A program made the translations under genes and the position numbers. From NCBI GenBank assembly GCA_940337035.1, contig CALNHX010003585.1, positions 1 through 64,000 on the forward strand: a stretch of 64,000 bases of DNA, in the 5' to 3' direction. Below are positions 20,240 to 31,094 of this stretch, in pieces. The stretch is from Agriotes lineatus. Taxonomy: Eukaryota > Arthropoda > Insecta > Coleoptera > Elateridae. Below the pieces are notes generated by a model. The model saw only the letters and a list, made by a program, of their open reading frames with translations. It was not told the DNA's origin and did no database searches. The first letter of the stretch is position 1. The number at the start of each line of letters is the position of its first letter.

Positions 20240-23090
20240 TTAAGTGAAGTATGGATAAATACCGAAGAATTGCACTTCTATAAAATTCCGGGTTATAAGG
20301 CTCTAGGTAACTGCAATGCTAATTATCGTGCAGTAGGCATTGTTTGTTTTGTTTCCCATATTATAGATTGTATCCAGTTAGATTCTAGCATGGAAACTGC
20401 AGACTGCCTTTTATTAGAGCTAAAAACTAATAGATTTAAATTTAATTTATTTTCAGTTTATAGGATGCATCAATTTTCCTTAAATGCATTTATTGAAGAG
20501 CTTGAAAAAAAACTAAATCATTTCAAACTGAACACCGTGCACATTGGTGACCTTAATGTAGCTATTTGGAAAAGTACCCCAGATGCACAAAAATATATTA
20601 ATCTGATGAATAATAATAGCTTTATTTCACTCGTTAATGTTGCAACTAATATAACCGAAACATCTTCTATCTGTGTAGACCATATTTTTATTAAATTTCG
20701 AAATAGCGATAATTTTAAAAGTGCTGTTTTTTATTTAAATATTACCGACCATTGCCTATTAGGGTTAACGTTCATTGATTGAAGTTATGTAAATAAAAAT
20801 GTAAACATGAAAGCCAAACTTTGCTATAATTTCAACTCAATCAATCAAAACTTACGAACTGTTGACTGGAATATTGTTTTTAGTTGTCAATGTATGTTAT
20901 GATACCTTTTTTGAAATTCTAAATAATATAGGACAAAGAAATGTAACAGAATTGCCAGCAGTTACTAAGATAAGTAAAACTAAACCCTCAAGCCCCTGGA
21001 TCAATAATAATATCTTAAACAGAATTAAAAAGGCAAAAACTTTACCGAATTCACAAAAAAAGATCATACGACTTAACTTTGAAGAGATACTATGAATCGT
21101 TTGCTAACAAACTTAGAACTGACATTGATGCTTTTAAAAATGTTATTACGCTCAGTTAATACATAACTGTAATGGCGATTCTGGCAACAATGGAGGGTGA
21201 TAAATAATTTGACAGGGAAACCTGCTGCGAACAACGTAAATAATAGTTATTTACTATACAAGTGGGATAACAGCATCATTAATACACGTGTGTGTAAGTT
21301 ACAAACGAGTGCGTAGCACGTGTTATGTAAGCACACAAGTATATTAATGATGCATTATCACACATGTATTGTACAAAATTTTATCTACGACTGCCTAAAA
21401 TTGAGAAAAGTGCATTAAGAGAAATGTCAGATCTGTCATTTTCAAAATATTTTAGTAGGCAAATGTCATTATGTCATTCATTTTGACACTATTTCAGTTA
21501 CGTAATGAAGTCATTACACAACTCAGTTGCGTAATGAAACCATTACATAACTGAGTGGTGTAATGAGCTTCATTACCTAACTGAAATAGTGTCAAATGAG
21601 TGACGTAATGCGTTACTTATCCCACTGGAGTAGATAAAATAATATTAGACAACGGGAATTCTGTCGTTGACCCACAGCAGGTAGCGGATGAACTGAATCG
21701 CTTTCTTATCAACGTCCAGACTTCCACTGGTAACCCAGAATCGCATGCCAGTACTTCTACATCTCCTTTAATAATAACAATTTACAATCTTTTTTCTTAA
21801 TGCCAACTGACTCTGATGAAATACTAAATATAATTAAGTCAGTAAACAACTTGAAATCAACTGGATATGATAACTTCACCACGATTTTAATTAAACAGAT
21901 AGCACATAATATTGCACCAATAATACCAGACATATTCAATTTAAGCTTTTCGCTGGGTATTTTCCCTGAGGCGCTTAAGAAAAGTATTGTCGTCCCTCAT
22001 TTAAAAAACACAACTCTTGCAAAATCGATAATATGCGTCCGATTAATCTTTTATTAGTTTTTTCTAAAATATTTGAGAACTGTATGAAAATTAGACTGAT
22101 AAATTATCTAAGAGTAATTAATTTCCAAAATAAAAGGCAATTCGGTTTTACGGAATGGAAATCAACTGAGGATGCTCTTGTTAGTTTTGTTTCTCTCATA
22201 CATCAAAGCATGAATAAAAACTGCAAAACTACCGGATTATTTGTAGATTTTAAAAAGGCATTTGATTTTGTTGACCATCACATTCTGTTATTAAAACGAG
22301 AATCAATAGGAATAAGGAGCACTGCATTACATTGGTTTGAGTTTTTTCTTACCGGCCGCTTTCAGCAAGTAAGAATAGGTTATTTCTTGAGCGCACCCCT
22401 CATAGTCAAGGCTGGACTGCCTCAAGGATCAGTATTGTCTGCTAATTTGTTTATAATTTTCATCAATGACTGATTGAATAAGCAATATCAGGTGAAGTAT
22501 TTGCTTTGGCAGATGTGCCAATGTCCAATATTAGAGAAAGTAAGTTGCTTTAAGTATTTAGGGGTTTATATAGACGAAAATTTATCTTGGAAAGAGCATT
22601 TACCAGTTTTAAATAGTCAGTTAAAATTCAATATTAGAAAGTTCTACTACTTACGAAATTTCTGTGATAACAACTTATTACGAACATTATATTTTGGCAT
22701 AATTCACTGTAGAATTCAATATGGTATTGTATGCTGCCGAGGAAATTACAAAAAGTTTATTGAAAATCTAAGAAAAACCTAAAATACATTCATTCGTATC
22801 GTTCTAAAAAACATAAACGCGACTCATCCTTTCCTCTATTCAAGGAATTAAAAATGTTGCCGATTCAACATCTTTTTGTCTTCAAAACACTGCGGTTATT
22901 GTATATTTAAAGTGGTAACAGAGATAACACTAGAATCACTTATAATAATCCGGAACATTCCGAAGGGTCACAACATTTCGACGCAGGGCCTATGTGCAGT
23001 TGCTACAATTGGCGTGTTCTTGATATTGGCGGTTGCACAGCAGCGTTGCCAGACCTGGTACAATTCTACGAATCTGGTACATTATGAAAA
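20240..23090 (+). pseudogene. ORF2 of the CR1-like LINE: endonuclease and reverse transcriptase, broken
   Basis: The endonuclease lies at 20265-20782 ('HFYKIPGYKALG', 'NTVHIGDLNVAIW' with the GD.N motif, 'NITDHCLLGL' with the final Asp-His). The RT N-terminal part is at 21800-22057 ('DNFTTILIKQ', 'FPEALKKSIVVP'), and the palm at 22033-22473 ('MRPINLLLVFSKIFE', 'GLFVDFKKAFDFVDH', 'AGLPQGSVLSANLF'). The YADD segment is missing, because the frame jumps after 'FIIFIND' straight to the thumb 'SCFKYLGVYIDENLSW' (22540 on). The last recognisable part is 'PLFKELKMLPIQHLF' near 22850. A MITE is inserted at 21257-21630. Many stops and shifts mean the copy is dead. Confidence 0.82.
21257..21630. mobile_element. 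MITE with AGTGGGATAA ends inside the LINE
   Basis: AGTGGGATAA at 21261-21270 and TTATCCCACT at 21617-21626, with weaker pairing outside. The right half is a second palindrome (21485-21593) with arms GACACTATTTCAG / CTGAAATAGTGTC that contains five related CGTAATGA/TCATTAC words. It separates the endonuclease and RT parts of the CR1-like LINE and so is younger. Confidence 0.72.
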
Positions 23091-23489
23091 CGTTTGAACA
23101 AAAGTACATTTTTAATATTTCTGGTACATTTTCATCCTCATTTATTAGACGAAACTCACAAAAATAAATTAGCAGATCAGCCAGCCAAAGCGGAATTGGT
23201 AGACAAAATCCGGCGTCAATCTTATTTATTTCTTACAGTATCCTCATTTAATACCAAAGGTAAATCTGGCAACAGGGCAAAAATGGTCGTGTTGACAGCT
23301 CGCCTTTAGTTTACGAAGATAAGTGAAGTAATAAAAAAGCGGGTGAATTTCACACAGCGGGTAAAGGAAACCCTCATTTCTGTTGTAGAATTTAACCCAC
23401 GAGATACTATTCATGTTAGAGAAAAATACATTCCGACACGCTATTTACTATATCCTTGCATTTCACAAACGGACAGGAAAAGAAATTGC
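23091..23489. other. Spacer between LINE end and tandem repeat
   Basis: Possibly LINE 3' UTR. Short frames at 23094-23309 and 23343-23612 have no motifs, and the latter runs into the tandem repeat. Confidence 0.4.
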
Positions 23490-24080
23490 GCGAACTTTCT
23501 TAAAAAATGCAGGCGACCAGTAGAAAGCCTCCAAACGGCGAATTTCATACAGAAATTGATTTTAAGGTTTTTACTTACAACGTTTTCCCCAATTTTCATC
23601 CCCCAAATTTAACTGGGCCGCAAAACTTTCGCATCCACAAATTCTCTTAAAAAATACAATCGACCCATAAAAAGTCTCCAAACAGCAAATTTCACAACTA
23701 TAGCGATTTTAAGGTTTTTCTGATAATTATAACGTTTTCCCCATTTTGCAACCCCTAAATTCACCAGGGCCGCAAAAGTCCTACATTTAGAATTCTCTTA
23801 AAAAGCTAAATCGACCTGCAGAGAATCTCCAAACAGCGAATTTCACACAAACATGGTTTTTAAGGTTCTTCTGATAATTATAACGTTATTCCCATTTTCA
23901 ACCTCCAAATTCAACTATACCGCAAAATTTCCACATCTCAAATTCTCTTAAAAAATAAAATCGACCAGTAGAAAGTCACCAACAGCGCATTTCACACAAA
24001 TATTAATTTTACAATTTTTCTGAATATTAAAACGGTTTCCACATGTTACACCCCTAAATCTGCCTGAGCCGCAAAATTTT
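23490..24080 (+). repeat. Satellite-like tandem repeat, ~150-bp unit
   Basis: Three complete units start at 23620, 23772 and 23922 (GCAAAA...), of 152, 150 and 149 bp. They are preceded by a partial unit (from ~23490) and followed by a last start at 24071. Each unit has ATTCTCTTAAAAA, AATCGACC, GTCTCCAAACAGC and ATTTCACACAAA at the same offsets, then AACGTTTTCCCCATTTT. The units differ at 15-25% of positions by eye, so the array is old. Confidence 0.85.
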
Positions 24081-24734
24081 AAAAACCCACTGATTCATGC
24101 ACATACTGCCAAAGACAAAATTCGACATTTTTGTATTTCCCCTGTTTATGCGAATATCCAATTTTCTACAAATGCACCTCATCCTCTTACCCCTGTAACT
24201 TCTCCTCCGTGCATCACAGACCCCCAAAACCAGCCAGTACGATGAGCGTTGATTCATCCTCTTTCCAACTAGCCCCAACTCACATTTATATCTTTCAAAA
24301 AGTATGTGATTCAACAGCACCGAACGTTTTTGTGTAAAAAAAATCGTATTAACCCCTGTATTTTCGCCTCCCTCAAATGTGCAGGACCTCTCCAGAAAGT
24401 TCGACCTTGACGAGATCTTCAAAATGACACCAGCAACATTCACCTGCGATACGTACAACTTGCAAAAATTAGCGAAAACTACGGATTTTCCAAGCGTCAC
24501 ACAAATTTCTAGAAGAGCCCCATACTAGCGTCACATCTCTAATTCGTTAAACATTTTCAATGTTAATAGCTGCTTGCGATTTACCTTAACTTTAAGAAAT
24601 TGAATTTCTGATGTTAACAGTCGTTTACAGCTAATTGCTGTTCAAAGTTGAATGTTGAAGAAAAAGTATGTCTTGCTATTTTTATTTATCAAATCTATCA
24701 CAGTATTTTTTAGGAATATAATAATATAATAATA
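24081..24734. other. Unassigned stretch, no gene supported
   Basis: A 148-codon minus-strand frame (24054-24500) overlaps the end of the tandem array and has no recognisable domain. I take it as chance. An ATAATATAATAATA run lies at the right end. Confidence 0.4.
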
Positions 24735-25112
24735 CTAGCAGTCCAGTGAGACAAATGTTTCATTTAAAAAAACAAAAAAGACCGTTTTTCAAATAGAACG
24801 CGTATTAAATAAAAACTGTATCCAGACCTGGAAGGTTTCAAAGTGGTTGCCTAACCGATCGACGTTTTAAGGCGCAGAGGGTCGCAGCTCCATTTGGCTG
24901 CTGAAACATTTTTATTTAATACGCGTTCTATTTGAAAAACAGTCTTTTTTGTGATTTCTTGAAAACCGGAAGTGTCACGTGACTGAAATTCGTTTCCTGA
25001 GCTGACATGACCATTCCAAACATATAACTTTCATAACTTTTTTCTCTATCTCTTACGGTTTGGCTGCTGAAACAGCGTCCCGGACGGACGGACGGACAAG
25101 TCTATTAGATAA
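24735..25112 (+). repeat. Dispersed repeat family, copy 2, with a near-perfect inverted duplication
   Basis: Shares its start (CTAGCAGTCCAGTGAGACAA), middle and GGACGGAC end with 626-900. Unlike copy 1 it contains a 42-bp inverted repeat, 24775-24816 and 24909-24950 (cores AGAACGCGTATTAAAT and ATTTAATACGCGTTCT), with only one mismatch between the arms and a 92-bp loop. The tail is CGGACGGACGGACGGACAAG. Confidence 0.78.
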
Positions 25113-26090
25113 AGGATTCTGATTATTATTAAGTATTTACACTAATATACAATTTTACCACAAGCAAAGTGCTGGAAATATTGTACGGGCCATAAAAGTG
25201 TGAGATGATTAAGTTCGCGGACTGTTGATATAAACAACTGGTTAAGCAGTGATAATGCTAATATCTGTCATAAAACGCGATAGATACATTAAACTAATAT
25301 TTATGATGCCGTTAGATTCAAACTTTATTAATGTATGTCCAATATATGGTCATCTAAAAGCAGCCGAGTCGTAAATCTGTGTAAAAGTGATTGATAAAGT
25401 TGCAGCAAACGAAGCCATGGCCTGGAAGTTCAAGGACGGGCTGTTTGCTCTGATGTGTAACATCTCGCAAGGGAAGAAACAAACAGGCACTTCACGCCGG
25501 AGGTGCGAACTTTCTCGAGTAGGCAAAGCTCTCCCAACTTTTAATAAGTAACTTTCAGATATGAATTTAAATTTACGAGGGGAATTTTAAGCAAAATTTA
25601 TTAGTGTATGTTTAACGCAGATGGTTTTAAATTGGGGCACTATATCAACGGCACTTAACGAGGGCTCCTTGCCGACTTATTCGGCTAATTAACAGACTTC
25701 ACTGTGGCAGCTGAGCAAACAGGTTCCTGTAGACACAATCTAAAAATTTCCCGGAAATTGCGGGTGTCAACGACTAATGAATGCTACCTTCAAGGAGTGG
25801 TGAGCAAAGTAGGTTAATTTTTAACGACACCGTACGGGTTGTTACTAAACACTGCTTCGCTGCACGGAGGAAAAGGGTCGACAAATCAAGGGAAATTGCT
25901 GATACACTTAATCGATACAGGACGGAGTCCTTAATATTGCATCATAATACGCAAGAAGCTCATATTGTCTTTGTCAGGGAGCGGCTTTCAAACCCGGAAG
26001 TGTTACGTCATGTCAACAGGATAGCGTATGGAGAATTTTTTTAACCCCATTTTTTAAACAATCTGTCTACATAAGACAATAAGTTCATTT
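25113..26090. other. Unassigned stretch
   Basis: Less repetitive than its surroundings. A plus-strand frame of 87 codons (25781-26044) has no known motif. It could be unique intergenic or intronic DNA; I see no splice-bounded exon that I would defend. Confidence 0.4.
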
Positions 26091-27268
26091 TATGACAATT
26101 TACATTAATTGACGTGCAGGGAGCATTCCTGCGAATGCCCTCCTATTATTCTTAACTTAAGCTATTACTAGTATTTGCTTATAGACAATTATTATTGATA
26201 ATACTACGTTAATTGAATCTTTCTGGCAAGTCTGATGGTTTAAATCTTTTTAAACGTCTTAATTGTTCTGTTTGGTCCATTAAACTGGTCACTATTTCGT
26301 TTGGATGTGCTTTCAATCGGTCACTATATTTTAAGCTAAATTTGGATATTTCTTCTTTCTACTGTTGGTAATGGATAAGTCCTTTTGAGTAACGGTATTA
26401 GGGACGTACCACGGTGCGTCCACTATCACTCGTAACACTTTGTTTTGAAATATTTGTATGATTTCAATATTGCTGTTACTTGCAGTTCCCCAAAGCTGGA
26501 TACCGTAGGTCCAGATGGGTTTTATTATCACTTTATAATACATTAACAGTTTATTTGTTAGCGTTAACTGCGATTGCCTGCCGATCATCCAGTATAGTTG
26601 TCTTAGTTTCATTCCCAATTGTTTTCGCTTATTAAATATATGTTTCTGCCATGTCAATCTAAGATCTAGGTGTAGCCCGAGATATTTAGCGGTATCCGAT
26701 TGTGTTAGTTGTTTTCCGTTTAGATAGACTGGCGGGCAATTGTCTCTCCTCATGGTGAACGTTATGTGCATGGATTTGTCCTCATCGGCTCGTATTCTCC
26801 ATTTTTTTAACCAGGTTTGTATTTTATTTAGATTATTTTGTAGATTCCTTGATGCGTTATCTGGTTTAATGTGAGAAGCTAACACATCAGTATCGTCCGC
26901 AAATGTCGCTACTGTGGTTAATCTAGTGGTTGAAAGATCGGCTGTGTATATCAGACACAGCACCGGCCCCAGTACACTTCCCTGGGGAACTCCAGCAAAT
27001 ATGGGTTTTAATTCTGTGTACTCATCTTGATATTTTACAAGGAAGTATCGACTAGTTAAATATGACCGTAATAATTTTGAAAATTGTTAACAGCTGTATG
27101 GTTATATTATAGAAAATTAGGAGATAATCAGCTACAATAAATTATAAAATTACTACTGTGTTAATGTTATTCTTTTCCTTAGTCTTAATAAACTAAGTAA
27201 AGGGCATATACGACGGTAATAGTCATTTAAAGTCAATAAACATTTTATTTTAAAAATCATGAGAATGA

Positions 27269-27308
27269 AAGTTACGTTTCGCAGTACTTATTCTGCTTCA
27301 TCAGACTT
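27269..27308 (-). ncRNA. Hammerhead-ribozyme-like core, left arm
   Basis: On the minus strand the order is AAGT, CTGATGA, a GCAG...CTGC stem II, GAAA, CGTA, ACTT. This is the conserved core order of a hammerhead with a minimal stem III, and AAGT/ACTT can form stem I. It is the mirror copy of 27571-27614 with a 3-bp shorter stem-II loop. Confidence 0.55.
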
Positions 27309-27570
27309 AATATTTAACAGTGTATCATAATAAAACATGTGCATTAGTATTCTGATAAAATTATTTCTAATAAAGTTGTAGTATCATTAAAAGTAAAAAA
27401 TCCATAGATTTTTAAATAATAATAATAATAATAATAATAAAAATAATACTTCAATAGTATTTAAAAAAAAATTATGGATTTTTCACTTTTAATGATACTA
27501 CAACTTTATTAGAAATAAGTTTATCAGAATACTAATGCACATGTTTTATTATGATGCACTGTTAAATATT

Positions 27571-27614
27571 AAGTCTGATGAAGCAGAATAAGTAGGTACT
27601 GCGAAACGTAACTT
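27571..27614 (+). ncRNA. Hammerhead-ribozyme-like core, right arm
   Basis: AAGT-CTGATGA-A-GCAG, a 12-base loop, CTGC-GAAA-CG-TA-ACTT. The two invariant boxes (CUGAUGA and GAAA) are intact, stem II has 4 bp and stem I 4 bp. Stem III is reduced to about one C-G pair, as described for the minimal hammerheads of Penelope-like elements, which are thought to act as dimers. Cleavage would follow UA. Confidence 0.55.
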
Positions 27615-29612
27615 TAATTCTCATGATTTTTAAAATAAAATTTGTATTGCCTTTAAATGACTATTACCGTCGTATATGCCCTTTACTTAATTTATTAAGA
27701 ACTAGGAAAAGAATAGCATTAACACAGTAGTAATTTTATAATTTATTGTATAGTTGATTATCTCCTAATTTCCTATAATATGACCGCAATAGTTCGAAAA
27801 GATGATAGGGCAGTGTCTTCTTGGGTTTATACAAGAGGCCATCATGCCAAACATTATCAAAGACTTGTCGTATGTCAAGGAAGGCAGCGGAGCAGTATCT
27901 TTTCGCTTCTAGATCATTATTGATTTTCTTCACTACTCGATGTATCTGTTCTATTGTTCCGTAGTTATTTCTAAAACCGAACTGGTGACCCGGAATTATT
28001 TTTCTTTCTTCTAAGATTGGTTTGATGCGCTTTAGCAGAATTTTTTCGAAGACCTTTGAGAGTACTGGCAAAAGGCTTATTGGTCTGTATGAAGTTAGTT
28101 CCTGTGGCTTTTTCCCGGGTTTGGAAATCATTACTATTTCTGAAATTTTCAAGAAGACTGGGTAGTAGCTTAATCTTATCGCTGCGTTAAATATCTGCAT
28201 AATAGCCTTTATTCCTTTATTAGTTAGTTCCTGTAATGTTTTTCCGGTAATCAAGTCAACTCCTGGTGCCTTTTTAGGATTTGTTTCGATTTTTATTGCA
28301 TGTTGGACTTCTGTAAACTTAGCTGCTTTTATTGGGAAGTCCATCTGATGGGGGGCTTCTAGGTATTGTTTTATTTCTTTTTCTTCCTCGTCCGTTGACT
28401 CCGAGGGAAATGGTTTAAATACGTCCGCTAGGTGGTTAGCAAAAGCTGCAGCTTTTTCGTTGCTACTTTTGGCCCATGTGTCGTTTTTTGTTTTGATTGG
28501 TGGGGTAGTTTGTTGAGGTCGTTTGATTCGTTTAGTTATTTTTCATAACGAGTAGTCGGTAGCTTCTGAAGCTGTTAAGTTATTTAGCTTCCCTTGAATA
28601 GTTTGGTTCTTTAAATAAAGGTATAATTTCTTCAAATCTTTTACAGGTTTATTAAAGTTTTTCTTGTCGGTTTTTGTTCTTGTTAATTGCCACCGTTTTC
28701 TGAGTTTCCGTTTTTCTGTTATCTTTTGATTTATAGTAATTGGATATTCTTGTTTTGTTTGGGCGATCTCAATTTCTGGTGTAGATGTCCAGGCTGCCGT
28801 TTGTATAGCCGCAGTCAAAGCTACAACTGCGTCGTCTATGTCTTTCTTCGATTTTAGTGGTATGTTTAGTTCAATAAGTGCATCCACTTTTTCTTTAAAC
28901 ATTTCCCAGTTTGTTATTTTATTGAACAGCGTCGGTTGCTTTACTGTGGGTAGAATTTGAGAGTGTATACTCACGATAATCGGCGAGTGGTCTGAAGAGA
29001 GATCAAAACATGATATGGTTTTACATTGTCTAGTGTTTATTCCTTTTGTAACACAAAAGTCTATTAGGCCAGGTATTTTTTTCTTGTCCGTGGGCCAATA
29101 TGTTGGCTCTCCTGTTGACAAAGAATGTAGATTTTTCTCTCGCATTGCTTGTAATAGTTGTCTGCCTTTATGTGTCGTGAGTCTAGAACCCCACTGTACG
29201 TGCTTGGCGTTATAGTCTCCGGCGAAAAATTTGTTGCCAAGAGTATTGTTTATAGTCTTGTGTGTTATTTTAAAATTTTGGTGGACAGTAAACTGCTGAC
29301 AATGTGATGCTATTTATCTTTTCTTCCACAGTTATGGTGGTGGCTTGAAGGTGATCGTGGCTATATCCATTGAGTTCGTAATGTTTAATATTATTTCTGA
29401 CTATAATGGCTGTTCCGCCGTGAACACTACCGTCTGGGTGATTAGTATGGTAAATTGTGTATTTTGGTATTTTAATGTAACTTTTTCCAATGAGATGAGT
29501 TTCCTAAATAAGCATTATGTCAATTTCGTGGTTTTCCAGAAAGTACAGGACCTCTTGTGCATGTTGGCACAAGCCATTGGCATTCCATAATGCTATTTTT
29601 AGTAATTGTGCC

Positions 29613-30784
29613 ATTATGTCATTTTGTTTACTAACTTGGTAATGAGCTTCATCATTGCACTCATTTGTTGTATTAAATCTTTCATCATGCTTTTAAGCTC
29701 GAATATGTCGCTCGTTTCCGGTGCTTTTGTATTTAAGTTTTGTTGGTTTTGACTTGTTGCTTGAGCAAATGAAGTTCCTGGTTGTACAAATCTTTGCGGG
29801 GGGCTTTTTTCTCTAAGTTGAGGGTAAATATTTTGTTGTAGTTGCTTGTACGTGATACATCCTCTATAGTTAGCAGGATGGTTACCGTTGCAATTGACAC
29901 ATTTAACTTTGTTTTCTCTTATTTCTTTTCTGGGGCAGTCTTTAGTTAAATGACTTACTAAGCATTTGACGCAGCGTGGGGTTTTCTTACAAAAGTTTTT
30001 GGTGTTTCCGTAGTGCTGGCATCTTAGGCATTGCGGGATTTCTCTTTTAACATGGGGAGGCTTAATTTGTACTACTGCGTTCATGAATAATTTAATGTTG
30101 TAGATGTCTTTGTTGTTTTATTTTTGTTTTAGGTCGACGAAAAATATGGGCAGTGCAGTGTTTGTTCTTTTTTGTTTTAGGTTCCATATATTTACTACCG
30201 TGTGGTCTGGTGTTTTCAAGTTTTCTTTTATTTCTTCTACACTGATTGAAGGGTGTATATTTTTTAAGACAACTGGAAAACTTCTCTCCTGCTTAGGTTT
30301 ATACGTATGAAATTGAGTATTTTTCTCGTTCAGTGCTTTAATTATAACGCTCTACGTTTAGCTTCTTTGCGTTGGATTTTAATTTGTTCGTTGTTTAAAG
30401 CTTTAGTGACGTATTTTTCTTTAGCTATGCTGTCTCACAACGTGATTAGGGTTTTATATTTTGTGCACCCGCCATAAAAATAGGTGATGGTTTTGGTTCA
30501 TTTCTTGTTTGGTTCGTATTGTCTGACTGTTCCATACTGTCGTCATTTTCATTACTTAAGCTGGAGTATCTATTACTGACAGGAGTTTGTTTGCTCAGCC
30601 GGTAATCATCTATTTTTGTTTGTTTTTGGTGTTTTGTTGTTATTTCTGAGTTTGCATTTCGTTTTTTGCTATTTGTTGCTATTTGCCATTCATTTTCTGA
30701 ACGCGTAAGTAGTATTGGTTGCATTTCTTGGTCTGTATGTTGAGAAAATAGCCCGTCCTGTGTGCAAATCAAATATTGGTCCAA
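29613..30784 (-). pseudogene. Jockey LINE ORF1 (gag-like, CCHC zinc knuckles), broken in the middle
   Basis: The N-terminal frame 30784-30446 starts 'MDQYLICTQDGLF' and is Ser/Asn/Gln-rich. The C-terminal frame 30084-29614 has three Cys/His knuckles in a row ('CLRCQHYGNTKNFC', 'CVKCLVSHLTKDC', 'CVNCNGNHPANYRGC') and then a Gln-rich, helix-prone tail ending 'LVNKMT'. This is the nucleic-acid-binding gag of Jockey and related LINEs. The part between 30446 and 30084 (the domain before the knuckles) is in other frames. The stop overlaps the ORF2 start as TAATG. Confidence 0.82.
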
Positions 30785-30811
30785 TCAGTTCAAATAGGGC
30801 AAGGCATCCAT

Positions 30812-31077
30812 TCATGATGACCCAAAGTGTGGAAGTCCTTTGGAACCACGAACTGAAGAAATTATAAACAAGGTTGAAGATTTGGTGTCGACTGACCCCC
30901 GAGTAAAAGTTTCAGTTATTGCTAGAGGAATAAGAATATCAGAAACGAGTGGTTTTAAAATTCTACACCAGGATTTGGGAATGAGCGAAATGTCGGCGCG
31001 ATGAATTCCCAAGGTGCTCAGTCCTGAACAAAAAATTTTGCTGACGACAAATTTGCGAGGAGAATTAGACTGCTTTA
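30812..31077 (+). pseudogene. Mariner transposase N-terminal fragment
   Basis: The translation 'DDPKCGSPLEPRTEEIINKV', 'DPRVKVSVIARGIRISETSG' and 'ILHQDLGMSEMSAR', a stop, then 'IPKVLSPEQKILL' follows the helix-turn-helix region of mariner-family (SETMAR-like) transposases: 'GRP...', two helix-turn-helix motifs, then the W/I-PR.L.P.QK linker. TGA stands for the tryptophan of the linker. The catalytic domain is absent. It lies just outside the 5' end of the Jockey copy. Confidence 0.75.
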
Positions 31078-31094
31078 TCCCAAGATGGAAACGT

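Larger units (their letters stand above)
27100..27782. mobile_element. 680-bp palindromic insertion with hammerhead-like cores (Penelope-like?)
   Basis: The left arm (about 27100-27400) and the right arm (about 27470-27782) are reverse complements over ~300 bp with few differences. Examples are GGGCATATACGACGGTAATA with TATTACCGTCGTATATGCCC, and GTTGTAGTATCATTAAAAGT with ACTTTTAATGATACTACAAC. An (AAT)n spacer lies between them. A ~24-bp piece of the Jockey RT gene (ATATGACCGTAATAATTTTG / ATATGACCGCAATAGTTCG) stands on both sides, at 27060-27083 and 27779-27802, as a target duplication would. No frame inside. Inverted terminal repeats with hammerhead motifs are known from Penelope-like elements; the assignment is an inference. 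Confidence 0.75.
26100..29617 (-). pseudogene. Jockey-clade LINE ORF2 (endonuclease and RT), interrupted
   Basis: The start codon at 29615-29617 overlaps the ORF1 stop (TAATG). The endonuclease begins 'MAQLLKIALWNANGLCQ' and continues with 'GGTAIIVRNNIKHYELNGY' and 'SCFDLSSDHSPIIVSIHS' (28990-28960). RT follows: 'NPKKAPGVDLITGK', 'ELTSYRPISLLPVLSKVFEK', 'GHQFGFRNNYGT' and 'AAFLDIRQVFDNVWHDG', then a palindromic insertion (27100-27782). It resumes at about 27080 with 'IFAGVPQGSVLGPVLCLIY' and 'VATFADDTDVLASH' (26900), then 'TAKYLGLHLDLRLTWQKH'. A TGA near 28543 replaces a tryptophan, and other breaks lie at ~29150 and ~29470. The region below 26331 is the last part and 3' UTR; the exact 3' end is uncertain. 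Confidence 0.88.

Noticed and set aside
24054..24500. 148-codon minus-strand open frame
   Set aside because: It overlaps the tandem array end, has no domain, and its Cys/Arg-rich composition looks random.
25781..26044. 87-codon plus-strand open frame
   Set aside because: No recognisable domain or conserved pattern. Chance cannot be excluded.
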